A stretch of 6,028 nt of DNA from an uncultured Clostridia bacterium (GCA_945910975.1 CAMDZY010000110.1:1-6028), one strand, 5' to 3'; shown: positions 1 to 5,694, numbered from the stretch's first letter. Notes: generated by a model from the sequence alone, not told the origin. Program-made: numbers and translations.

Positions 1-68
1 CCCAGCACGTCAAGGCCGGCGAACCCATCCCCTTCTGCTGCGGCAGACTGATGGAAATTTTAGACTGA
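1..68 (+). CDS. C-terminal end of a small CCGxxM-type protein (partial)
   Basis: Reading in the third frame gives 21 codons before a TGA stop: QHVKAGEPIPFCCGRLMEILD. The gene's start lies outside the window. The CCG-x-x-M pattern near the end resembles the second half of small metal-binding ribbons such as the desulforedoxin-like fold, where a Cys pair upstream would complete the site. That resemblance is weak, because only one Cys pair is visible. An intrinsic terminator begins 19 bp after the stop, which supports this being a real gene end. The function cannot be assigned from this fragment. Confidence 0.55.
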   Translation, partial: QHVKAGEPIPFCCGRLMEILD

Positions 69-86
69 GAAAATCGAAAACCCACC

Positions 87-118
87 GAGGGAGCGGAGCA
101 ATCCGCTCTCTCTTTTTT
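87..118 (+). terminator. Rho-independent terminator of the left-edge gene
   Basis: An 11-bp stem (87-97 pairing with 102-112, one G-U pair) closes on a GCAA tetraloop at 98-101 and is followed directly by six Ts at 113-118. It sits 19 bp after the TGA at 66-68. This is a textbook terminator for the rightward gene entering from the left. Confidence 0.9.
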
Positions 119-147
119 GTATAAAGAAAACCACCGACTATGCCTAG

Positions 148-214
148 AAAAAATATCCTCCTATGATTATAGTAAATGTGGTCTGCCAACCGCAATTAGA
201 AAATCATAGGAGGA
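148..214 (-). terminator. Possible terminator of the flavoprotein operon, supplied by the IS leader hairpin
   Basis: Read on the minus strand, the 13-bp perfect inverted repeat (214-202 pairing with 168-156) is followed by TA and then six Ts (153-148). The flavoprotein operon is transcribed toward it from the right, and no other stem with a T-tract is visible between its stop at 503 and this point. The 33-nt loop is longer than usual for a terminator. IS200 elements are known to carry terminator-like inverted repeats that block transcription running in from outside. Use by this operon is inferred. Confidence 0.4.
156..214 (+). promoter_or_regulatory. Ribosome-site-sequestering hairpin in the tnpA leader
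   Basis: TCCTCCTATGATT at 156-168 is perfectly complementary to AATCATAGGAGGA at 202-214, with 33 nt between. The right arm contains the AGGAGG Shine-Dalgarno sequence (208-213) for the ATG at 226. In the transcript the ribosome site would therefore be buried in the stem. The same arrangement in enteric IS200 is known to keep transposase translation very low. The stem is still perfect although the downstream gene is broken. Confidence 0.75.
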
Positions 215-404
215 ATCAAGTCCAGATGAAACTTGACACGAGTAGTTTAGCACACATGAAGTGGGAATGTAAATACCATATCGTATTCGCTCGGAAATAT
301 CGACGACAAATCATCTACAGAAAGATAGATGGATATAGGGCAAATGCTACGAAAACTATGCGAGTACAAGGGGACAGCCCGTGAAATCTGCGCGGTTGGC
401 AGAC
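181..404 (+). repeat. 13-nt inverted repeat linking the leader loop and the relic's 3' part
   Basis: GTCTGCCAACCGC at 181-193, inside the loop of the leader hairpin, is the exact reverse complement of GCGGTTGGCAGAC at 392-404. The arms are 198 nt apart and the tnpA remnant lies between them. A transcript through the element could fold the loop back on its own 3' part. No known role is assigned here. Confidence 0.6.
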
Positions 405-454
405 TATTCGACGAGCCTATAGGCTCAGCCGAGGGCATACCCCAAGGGGGCTAG
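226..454 (+). pseudogene. tnpA: IS200-type transposase TnpA, frameshifted and truncated
   Basis: From ATG 226 the product begins MKLDTSS and continues with residues 7-30 (SLAH, KWECKYHIVF, RKYRRQ, IIY), an unmistakable match to the N-terminus of IS200/IS605 Y1 transposases. After codon RKID (about 330) the frame breaks. The family sequence DIGQMLRKLCEYKG resumes in the +1 frame at 332-373, so one base was gained or two were lost. Beyond that point the family similarity stops; the shifted frame ends at TAG 452-454. The His-x-His metal site and the catalytic Tyr, which lie in the missing two-thirds, are absent. A full-length TnpA is about 140-155 residues; about 49 recognisable residues remain here. 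The start is supported by AGGAGG at 208-213, 12 nt upstream, though it is masked by the leader hairpin. The frame opens further upstream at an ATG at 163, but that lies inside the hairpin and has no ribosome site. Confidence 0.85.
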
Positions 455-478
455 TGCATACCACCGGTACTTTGTGCA
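413..478. repeat. Palindrome-rich right end of the IS relic
   Basis: GAGCCTATAGGCTC at 413-426 is a perfect 14-bp palindrome. CCCC-AA-GGGG lies at 440-448, followed by the weak hairpin around 459-469. GCATACC occurs twice in direct orientation, at 435-441 and 456-462. Such compact structures are expected near the right end of IS200/IS605 elements, where TnpA binds a hairpin. The flavoprotein gene's stop lies 25 bp beyond, so the element appears to have landed immediately downstream of that gene. Confidence 0.45.
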
Positions 479-502
479 AATGGCAAGGAAACTTTGGCGC
501 GA

Positions 503-2107
503 TCACAAATGGTCGGAATAGCGTGCGATGAGTGCTTCTGCGCAGAGCATTCCGTCCACGGCGGCGGACATGATTCCTCCGGCGTAGCCTGCGCCCTCGC
601 CGCATGGGTATAGGCCGGAAATGGCAGATTGGTGATTTTCGCCGCGCAAGATGCGCACAGGGGAAGAGCTTCGCGTTTCCGGCGCAGTCAAAACGGCGTC
701 GGGATTGTCAAAGCTGGTGAGCATTTTCCCAAATTCCGGGATGGCCTGTTGCAGCGTGTGCGCGATTTTGGGCGGCAAGACCTCGTGCAGATCGCACATC
801 GTCACGCCGGGGCGATAGGTGGGCTTGACGCTGCCAAAGGCGGTGGAGGGACGGTTTGCCAGAAAATCGCCTACACGCTGGCAGGGGGCAAAATAGTTGC
901 AGCCACCGGCAGCAAAGGCACGTGATTCTAACTCCCGCTGCCAGTACATCCCGCCCAGCACGGAAGAATCCGGGAAATCGGACGGGTGCAGCGTAACGAG
1001 CAGCGCGCTGTTGGCGTTTTCGCCGTCCCGCGCCGCGTAGCTCATGCCGTTGGTCACAACACGCCCCGGTTCGGACGCCGCCGCTACCACAGAACCTCCG
1101 GGACACATACAAAACGTGTAGGCGGAGCTGCCATCAGGCAGGTGAACGGACAATTTGTAATCCGCAGCCGGCAGTGCCGGGTCACCTGCCGCGCTGCCAA
1201 ATTGGGCGCGGTCGATGGACTTCTGCGAATGCTCGATGCGCACGCCCATGGAAAAGGGCTTCGGCGCCATCGGCACGCCGCAGCCATGCAGCATTTCAAA
1301 GGTATCGCGCGCACTGTGGCCGATGGCAAGAATCACATCCGAGCAGGGGAGTGCTTGCCGCTGCCCGTCATGCTCCAAGACCAATGCGCGAATCCCGTCG
1401 GCATCATAGTCCACGCCCACGACCTGCGTTTGAAAACGAATTTCACCGCCGTGTGCAATCACTTCCCGCCGAATGTTCTGCACGACGGTGAACAGCACAT
1501 CCGTTCCCACATGGGGCTTTGCATCATAGAGAATATGCTCCGGCGCACCGGCGCGCACCAGCTGTTCCAGCACCCAGCCGATGCGCTCGTTGCCGGTGCC
1601 GGTGTTCAGCTTGCCGTCGGAAAAGGTGCCCGCGCCGCCCTCGCCAAATTGAACATTGCAGCGGGGATCCAGCTTACCGGTTTGCCAAAATTCCTCCACC
1701 AAGGTGCGGCGTGTTTCGGCATCGGCGCCGCGTTCCAGGACGATCGGCGCAAGTCCGGCCTTTGCCAGAATCAGTGCGGCAAACATTCCCGCCGGGCCAA
1801 AGCCGACCACGACAGGCCGTAACGGCGGCGGTGTGGGATGCTTTGGGATTTTATAGTAGTAAGGCGTCACGGATGTGATTTTTTTGTTTCGATTTTGCTT
1901 CAACAGCTTCCGTTCACTGCCCTTTGGTGTGACGTCAATGGTGTAGATATACTGAATTTTGTCCTTTTTTCGCGCATCAAGCGACTTTTTCACGATTTTT
2001 ACCGCCGCAATTTCCGATGTGGAGCAGTGCAGCAGCTGCGCGGCCATATAGGGCAGCTGATGCACGTCATGTGCCAGCGGCAAAGCGATATCACGAATCC
2101 GAATCAT
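503..2107 (-). CDS. FAD-dependent dehydrogenase, COG2509 type (534 aa)
   Basis: This is a cytoplasmic flavoprotein of the uncharacterised COG2509 family; its substrate is unknown. Residues 1-90 form the basic N-terminal region typical of the family (KK at 40-41, RKKDK at 46-50). The FAD-binding Rossmann motif GFGPAG is at 102-107, with the ribose-binding acid E125 in VLERG. FGEGGAGTFSDGKLNTG (154-170) and a C-terminal CGEGAGYAGGI segment (502-512) followed by A-VDGM are family hallmarks that close the FAD site. The length is normal for the family. The start is ATG 2105-2107, preceded by GGGAGGAA (2118-2111) with GGAGG 5 nt away. The frame stays open further upstream, but that stretch lies inside the preceding gene in another frame and carries no family sequence. 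The start overlaps the upstream flavoprotein gene by 17 nt, so translation is probably coupled. An NAD(P)H-dependent reductase or dehydrogenase role is inferred only. Confidence 0.9.
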   Translation of the reverse strand: MIRIRDIALPLAHDVHQLPYMAAQLLHCSTSEIAAVKIVKKSLDARKKDKIQYIYTIDVTPKGSERKLLKQNRNKKITSVTPYYYKIPKHPTPPPLRPVVVGFGPAGMFAALILAKAGLAPIVLERGADAETRRTLVEEFWQTGKLDPRCNVQFGEGGAGTFSDGKLNTGTGNERIGWVLEQLVRAGAPEHILYDAKPHVGTDVLFTVVQNIRREVIAHGGEIRFQTQVVGVDYDADGIRALVLEHDGQRQALPCSDVILAIGHSARDTFEMLHGCGVPMAPKPFSMGVRIEHSQKSIDRAQFGSAAGDPALPAADYKLSVHLPDGSSAYTFCMCPGGSVVAAASEPGRVVTNGMSYAARDGENANSALLVTLHPSDFPDSSVLGGMYWQRELESRAFAAGGCNYFAPCQRVGDFLANRPSTAFGSVKPTYRPGVTMCDLHEVLPPKIAHTLQQAIPEFGKMLTSFDNPDAVLTAPETRSSSPVRILRGENHQSAISGLYPCGEGAGYAGGIMSAAVDGMLCAEALIARYSDHL

Positions 2108-3296
2108 GGCTTCCTCCCATTCCCGCCAGATGGCCGGACGCCCACGCCCAGTGCAGGTTGTAGCCGCCGCAGTCGCCATCGATGTCCAGCACCTCGCCGC
2201 AGGCAAAAAGCCCGGAACACAGGCGGCTTTCCATCGTCTTATCATTAAAATCCCCGGTCAAAATTCCGCCTGCCGTGACCTGCGCGCAGTCCATGCCCAT
2301 GGTTCCCACAACCGGCAGGGCAAAGTCCTTGGCGGCTGCGGCCGCCTGCGCCGGATTTGTCTGCGCGAGCGGCAGAACCGGGATCTTGGCATAGCGCAGC
2401 AGCGTCCGGCCAAGCCGGTTGTGGAGCATTCCGGTGAACAGATCTTCACCGGTCAGTTGGGGGAATTGTCGGGCGCGCTGCTCCAGCAGCTCCTGCACAA
2501 CCGGTAGGGAATATTCGCGCAGCAAATCAAGATGCAGCGTTAAATCCCCGCTTTGCGTGCTTGCAACGCGGGAAATATCGAAAATTGCGGGGCCGGACAC
2601 GCCGTTGGCGGTAAATTGTACCTGCCCTTCGCACCGTGCCAGCGTTTCCTCACCCCGGCACAGCGTCACGGCGGCATCGGCGCGCACGCCCTTGAGCGCC
2701 TTGACGTAGGTGTCCTCGGTGTTGATTTGCACCAGCGCCGGGGCAAGCCGTGTGGCGCGGTGTCCAAAGCTGCGCAAAATCTGATACCCGGACATTCCGC
2801 CGCCCAGCTTGGTTCCGGCCAAGCCGCCGCAGGCCACAATGACGCGTTGCGCGGTCAAGGTCTGCGTGGCGGTCTTTACAAAAAAGGTGTCGCCGGATTT
2901 TTTGACGCCGGTCACCTCGCAGCCCAATTGCTGCTCCAAATTCGGCTGTTGCAACGCAAAGCGCAGCACATCCAGCACGCTGTTGGCGCTGTCGGACAGC
3001 GGATAGACGCGCCCGGACGGCTCGGCCACGGTCAGCAGACCGTGCCGGTGGAACCATTCCAGCGGGTCAAACTGCGACAGCGCAAACGCGGCAAATTCCG
3101 GTGCGCTGCCGTGAAAATGGTGCCCTTGCAGCTGTAGATTGGTCAGATTGCACCGCCCGTTGCCGGTTGCAAGCAGCTTTCTGCCAACTCTGGCCTGCCG
3201 CTCCAGCAGCACAACATGGTCATTTTGATGCATTTTCGCGGCTGTAATGGCGGCCATCATCCCCGATGCGCCGCCGCCGATCACAATAATTTGCAA
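2091..3296 (-). CDS. HI0933-family NAD(P)/FAD-dependent oxidoreductase (401 aa, TTG start)
   Basis: This flavoprotein belongs to the HI0933/BaiN/YhiN family. The dinucleotide motif GGGASG is at residues 7-12 and ends the first strand (QIIVIGG). E32 in LLER is the likely FAD ribose contact. The family signature GRKLLATGNGRCNLTN lies at 38-53. QVTAGGI (339-345) and CGEVLDIDGDCGGYNL (366-381) with WAWASG complete the C-terminal FAD site. Length fits the family (about 400). The E. coli homologue YhiN (RdsA) has been reported to make dihydrouridine 2449 in 23S rRNA, and BaiN of bile-acid clostridia has been linked to steroid reduction; neither activity can be claimed from this sequence. The start is TTG 3296-3294, with GGGGG 7 nt upstream. 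The promoter at 3328-3356 would start the RNA near 3321, which rules out the ATG at 3461. The next in-frame Met (residue 13) falls inside the nucleotide-binding motif. Confidence 0.9.
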   Translation of the reverse strand: MQIIVIGGGASGMMAAITAAKMHQNDHVVLLERQARVGRKLLATGNGRCNLTNLQLQGHHFHGSAPEFAAFALSQFDPLEWFHRHGLLTVAEPSGRVYPLSDSANSVLDVLRFALQQPNLEQQLGCEVTGVKKSGDTFFVKTATQTLTAQRVIVACGGLAGTKLGGGMSGYQILRSFGHRATRLAPALVQINTEDTYVKALKGVRADAAVTLCRGEETLARCEGQVQFTANGVSGPAIFDISRVASTQSGDLTLHLDLLREYSLPVVQELLEQRARQFPQLTGEDLFTGMLHNRLGRTLLRYAKIPVLPLAQTNPAQAAAAAKDFALPVVGTMGMDCAQVTAGGILTGDFNDKTMESRLCSGLFACGEVLDIDGDCGGYNLHWAWASGHLAGMGGSHDSDS

Positions 3297-3327
3297 ACCA
3301 ATTCCCCCGGCTTTTTCAGATGCTCCT

Positions 3328-3356
3328 ATTATACAGGATTTTTCCCGTTCCGGCAA
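3328..3356 (-). promoter_or_regulatory. Promoter of the flavoprotein operon
   Basis: On the minus strand, TTGCCG (3356-3351) and a perfect TATAAT (3333-3328) are separated by 17 bp. Transcription would start near 3321 and give a leader of about 25 nt before the TTG start at 3296. The match to the housekeeping sigma consensus is strong. It also decides the start codon of the first flavoprotein gene. Confidence 0.8.
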
Positions 3357-3402
3357 GTGCGTTTTCACAATGCCGCAGGAAAAGCGCTTGCATATTATGT
3401 AC

Positions 3403-3431
3403 TTGCGGAATCCGGAAAAGTATGTTATGAT
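3403..3431 (+). promoter_or_regulatory. Promoter of the propeller-lipoprotein/DUF896 unit
   Basis: TTGCGG (3403-3408) and TATGAT (3426-3431) are 17 bp apart, and TG at 3423-3424 gives an extended -10. Transcription would start near 3438, about 74 nt before the ATG at 3512. It lies back to back with the flavoprotein promoter; the two -35 boxes are 46 bp apart, so one bound regulator could affect both. Confidence 0.75.
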
Positions 3432-3453
3432 AACAGCAAAGATGACTTTTTTA

Positions 3454-3467
3454 CGCACCAAGGTGCG
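3454..3467. promoter_or_regulatory. Inverted repeat in the lipoprotein leader (possible operator or small hairpin)
   Basis: CGCACC-AA-GGTGCG forms a perfect 6-bp dyad with a 2-nt centre. It sits about 16 nt downstream of the predicted transcription start and 31 nt before the ribosome site of the lipoprotein gene. The position would suit a repressor operator or a leader hairpin. There is no regulator gene in the window, and no function is shown. Confidence 0.35.
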
Positions 3468-3511
3468 AATTTTGAGAACGACCCAAACCGATTCGGCAAG
3501 GAGGAAATATC

Positions 3512-5314
3512 ATGAAACGAATGCTTCGCATTTTGGCACTGATGATGGCGCTTTTGCTCTTGGCTGCGTGCAGCGACAAGTCATCCGGCCAGACGCAACC
3601 GTCAGCTTCCCATTCCGGGGAAGGCGGCACAACGCTACCTGGCATAGGCTCCACACAGCGCGAACCGATCCATGCGGCGCAGTCCAAAGAGGAGCTGTTC
3701 CGGCTCTTTTCGGCAGCTTCCGCAGACGATCCGATCCCGGATGCGCCGGGAGAAAATGATACTGCGGATTTCCCTGCAAATGACGAGGGCGCAACACAGG
3801 CAGCCGCAGGCTATGAGGAAAACAATTTTGTCAAGAGCGACAGCGGCAAGCTCTACATCCTCGGTGCTGCAGATTTCAAGATCCTTGCGGCCAACGGCAA
3901 AGATACCGCGCTGCTTTCCACCACAAACATCTTGACCGCCGGCACATCGAACTTTGAAACGACCGATGCGCTGTATGTGTTTGGAAATATGGTGGCGGTG
4001 ATCAGCACGGTCGAGGTATTCAATGACAGCGACGGGCAGATGAATTATGAGGATCTGTGCAATGTCAAGCTCTACGATGTGACGGATCCCAAAGCGCCCA
4101 AGCTAAAGGACAGCTTTGTGCAGGACGGAAGCTACCGCAATTCGTACATGGTACAAGGGCGGCTTGTGGTTGCTTCCGAGGACTATAAGTTCTCCCCGCA
4201 GCAGGAGCTGGACAAGTCCTATCTGCCATGCGTATGGGATGGGGAAGCCGCGCAGGCGCTTGCGCCGGAACGTATTTTTGTATGCCCGGATGAAAGCGCC
4301 AATGCCTATACGATCGTTAGCACGGTGGATATGACATCGGCGCAGCGTGAGGATTCGTGCGCGTTTACCGGCGAAAGCAAGAGCATTTATATGGATGATA
4401 CCGGCGTCTATTTGGCAAGAACAGTTTCCAACCGCGAGGTCAGCGAGCCGTATACGGAGGAGCAGTACACGGTCGTATCCGTCAAGAGCAATGTGCAAAC
4501 CGAGGTAAAAATGCTCACCTTCGACACCGGCAGCCTGAACATGGAGGCCTATGCCTATGTTGACGGACAACTGGCGAATCGGTATGCGATGAATGTGTAC
4601 AACGGCAATCTGCGCCTTGCAACGGCAAGCGAGCAAAGCAACTATCAAATTTATACCGATGAGAAATACGGCTGGAGCAATTACCGCGTCGGTGAGAGCA
4701 GCGCAAGCAACAATATCTTTGTGTTCGATGCCGCCCTACAGCAAATCGGCGCACTGACGGAGCTTGCGCCGGGCGCGCAGCTGAGTACCGTCTGGTTCGT
4801 GGAAAATACGGCCTATGTGCAGGCAGACAAAGCGTTTGCCGTCGATTTGCGGGATGCATCTGCGCTCAAAGCCGTGGAGCAGACGGAACAAAAGATGGCG
4901 TGTAGCGATATGCGCCTGTATCAGCCGGGAACACTGTTTGCGCTTGGCGTTGACGAGAGCGTTACGCTGCAAGCTGCGCTTCTTGATGCGTCCGACCCGG
5001 GCAATGTTCAGGTGCGCGCGCAGCTGGCACTACAGGACTATGACTGGAACAATGCAGCCAACCATCCCCATGCACTTGCCGCAGATGCCGCGCTCGGCGT
5101 GATTGCACTGCCGGTAGATGGCGCATATGCAGTGCTTTCGTGCGATGGACAGAGCCTGAAGCTACAAGGGACAGTGCCGTTTGCCGCTTTGTCCGACCGC
5201 ACACGCGGCATATTTGTTGACAATACGCTTTACCTGTGTGACCCGCAGATGGTCACAGTGGCGGCGGCAGACACATTGAAAGTGCTTGCCGACATTGGAT
5301 TTGGAGTTGGTTAA
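3512..5314 (+). CDS. Surface lipoprotein with C-terminal beta-propeller domain (600 aa)
   Basis: The start at ATG 3512 has AAGGAGG at 3498-3504, 7 nt away. Residues 1-20 are a lipoprotein signal: K2 and R3, a hydrophobic core, then the lipobox LAAC with C20 as the lipidation site. It should therefore be anchored on the outer face of the membrane. Residues 21-100 are a Ser/Gly/Ala/Asp-rich linker. From about 100 the protein matches the Beta_propel family (PF09826/COG4880, propellers distantly related to WD40). Recognisable blades include NNFVKSDSGKLYIL (104-117), VKLYDVTDPKAPKL (185-198), SYMVQGRLVVAS (211-222), MNVYNGNLRLAT (360-371), NIFVFDAALQQIG (401-413) and DRTRGIFVDNTLYL (562-575). The ligand or partner is unknown in this family; binding or scaffolding is inferred. 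Seven Cys residues (183, 240, 258, 283, 464, 544, 576) occur in the exported part, notable for an anaerobe. The stop is one base before the DUF896 start. Confidence 0.9.
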   Translation: MKRMLRILALMMALLLLAACSDKSSGQTQPSASHSGEGGTTLPGIGSTQREPIHAAQSKEELFRLFSAASADDPIPDAPGENDTADFPANDEGATQAAAGYEENNFVKSDSGKLYILGAADFKILAANGKDTALLSTTNILTAGTSNFETTDALYVFGNMVAVISTVEVFNDSDGQMNYEDLCNVKLYDVTDPKAPKLKDSFVQDGSYRNSYMVQGRLVVASEDYKFSPQQELDKSYLPCVWDGEAAQALAPERIFVCPDESANAYTIVSTVDMTSAQREDSCAFTGESKSIYMDDTGVYLARTVSNREVSEPYTEEQYTVVSVKSNVQTEVKMLTFDTGSLNMEAYAYVDGQLANRYAMNVYNGNLRLATASEQSNYQIYTDEKYGWSNYRVGESSASNNIFVFDAALQQIGALTELAPGAQLSTVWFVENTAYVQADKAFAVDLRDASALKAVEQTEQKMACSDMRLYQPGTLFALGVDESVTLQAALLDASDPGNVQVRAQLALQDYDWNNAANHPHALAADAALGVIALPVDGAYAVLSCDGQSLKLQGTVPFAALSDRTRGIFVDNTLYLCDPQMVTVAAADTLKVLADIGFGVG

Positions 5315-5315
5315 A

Positions 5316-5516
5316 ATGGATATGCAACAAACCATTGAGCGCATCAATGCGTTGGCGCACAAGGCCAAGTCACAGCAGTTGACGCCGGAGGAAGTGGAGG
5401 AACGCGACAGGCTGCGCAAAGCCTACATCGCCGCCGTCCGCCGCTCCCTGACCGAACAGCTGGACAACACCTATATTGTAGACGAGCAAGGGAACAAGCG
5501 AAAGCTAAAGCCTTAA
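5316..5516 (+). CDS. DUF896 (YnzC-like) small protein (66 aa)
   Basis: The sequence INALAHKAK (10-18), LTPEEVEERDRLRKAYI (22-38) and VRRSL (41-45) matches the DUF896 family, whose B. subtilis member is YnzC (77 aa). These are small cytoplasmic proteins with two N-terminal helices and a flexible, polar C-terminal tail. Their molecular role is not established. In B. subtilis ynzC sits in the SOS operon with yneA and yneB, but no LexA-like site is visible here. The gene begins one base after the lipoprotein stop (TAA-A-ATG), with GGAG at 5303-5306, 9 nt from ATG 5316, so coupled translation is likely. An in-frame TTG at 5286 is rejected because the family sequence starts after 5316. A strong terminator follows 18 bp after the stop. 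Confidence 0.9.
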   Translation: MDMQQTIERINALAHKAKSQQLTPEEVEERDRLRKAYIAAVRRSLTEQLDNTYIVDEQGNKRKLKP

Positions 5517-5534
5517 AGCTGCTGTCAAAAAATC

Positions 5535-5571
5535 CCATGCCGGGTATCGGTACTCGGCATGGAATTTTTTT
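5535..5571 (+). terminator. Rho-independent terminator of the lipoprotein/DUF896 operon
   Basis: A 12-bp stem (5535-5546 with 5551-5562, one G-U) closes on a TCGG loop at 5547-5550 and leads, after AA, to seven Ts (5565-5571). A-rich sequence on the left side lets the T-tract extend the stem. It lies 18 bp beyond the DUF896 stop and clearly ends this transcription unit. Confidence 0.92.
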
Positions 5572-5573
5572 GC

Positions 5574-5613
5574 GCATCTGCACCTTGCCCTTTACAGGGC
5601 AAGGTGCAGATGC
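5574..5613. repeat. 18-bp perfect inverted repeat (hairpin) right after the terminator
   Basis: GCATCTGCACCTTGCCCT at 5574-5591 is fully complementary to 5596-5613, with a TTAC loop. The stem has no mismatch and starts two bases after the terminator's T-tract. Neither strand has a T-run after it, so it is not a standard terminator itself. It could be a backup transcription block, a dispersed hairpin repeat or a processing site. It lies outside any gene. Confidence 0.85.
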
Positions 5614-5694
5614 TGATAAATTGTTTCCTGATTGAACGCTGCAATGTATATTTCCGGATACAAATAAAAAAGCATACTCCAATATGCGGTATTT

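Larger units (their letters stand above)
130..478 (+). mobile_element. IS200/IS605-type insertion sequence relic (ends approximate)
   Basis: The segment contains a leader with an inverted repeat, the N-terminal third of an IS200-type TnpA, and a palindrome-rich right end. The 7-mer ACCACCG occurs in direct orientation at 130-136 and at 460-466. This suits the family, whose two ends carry similar hairpins recognised in single-stranded form. TACC (459-462) can pair with GGTA (466-469), with TGCA on either side, giving a weak right-end hairpin. The element is about 350 bp, well below the roughly 700 bp of a complete IS200. It lacks the catalytic half of TnpA, so it is a dead or at best non-autonomous copy. 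Exact ends cannot be fixed because this family makes no target duplication. Confidence 0.65.

Noticed and set aside
320..340. Programmed frameshift in tnpA
   Set aside because: No slippery heptamer is present at the break, and the sequence encoding the catalytic residues is missing anyway, so a decay mutation is the simpler reading.
986..1822. Long plus-strand open frame opposite the COG2509 gene
   Set aside because: It is antisense to a gene with clear FAD motifs and has no recognisable family or ribosome site. Long shadow frames are expected in GC-rich coding DNA.
2108..2245. Upstream extension of the COG2509 gene to an ATG at 2245
   Set aside because: The 46 extra residues are Trp/Arg/Thr-rich, match no family member, overlap the preceding gene in another frame, and the ATG at 2107 has a strong GGAGG site.
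2553..3137. Plus-strand open frame opposite the HI0933-type gene
   Set aside because: It lies wholly antisense to a well-supported flavoprotein gene and shows no domain or start signal.
3297..3461. Upstream extension of the HI0933-type gene to an ATG at 3461
   Set aside because: The promoter at 3328-3356 would place the RNA start inside this stretch, and family members begin with the first Rossmann strand, as at the TTG at 3296.
4103..4648. Minus-strand 181-codon frame opposite the propeller lipoprotein
   Set aside because: The plus strand here encodes recognisable propeller blades; the minus frame has no family match or ribosome site.
5672..5687. GCATA/TATGC stem followed by Ts on the minus strand as a terminator
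   Set aside because: The stem is only 5 bp with a 6-nt loop, and no minus-strand gene is seen that would end there.
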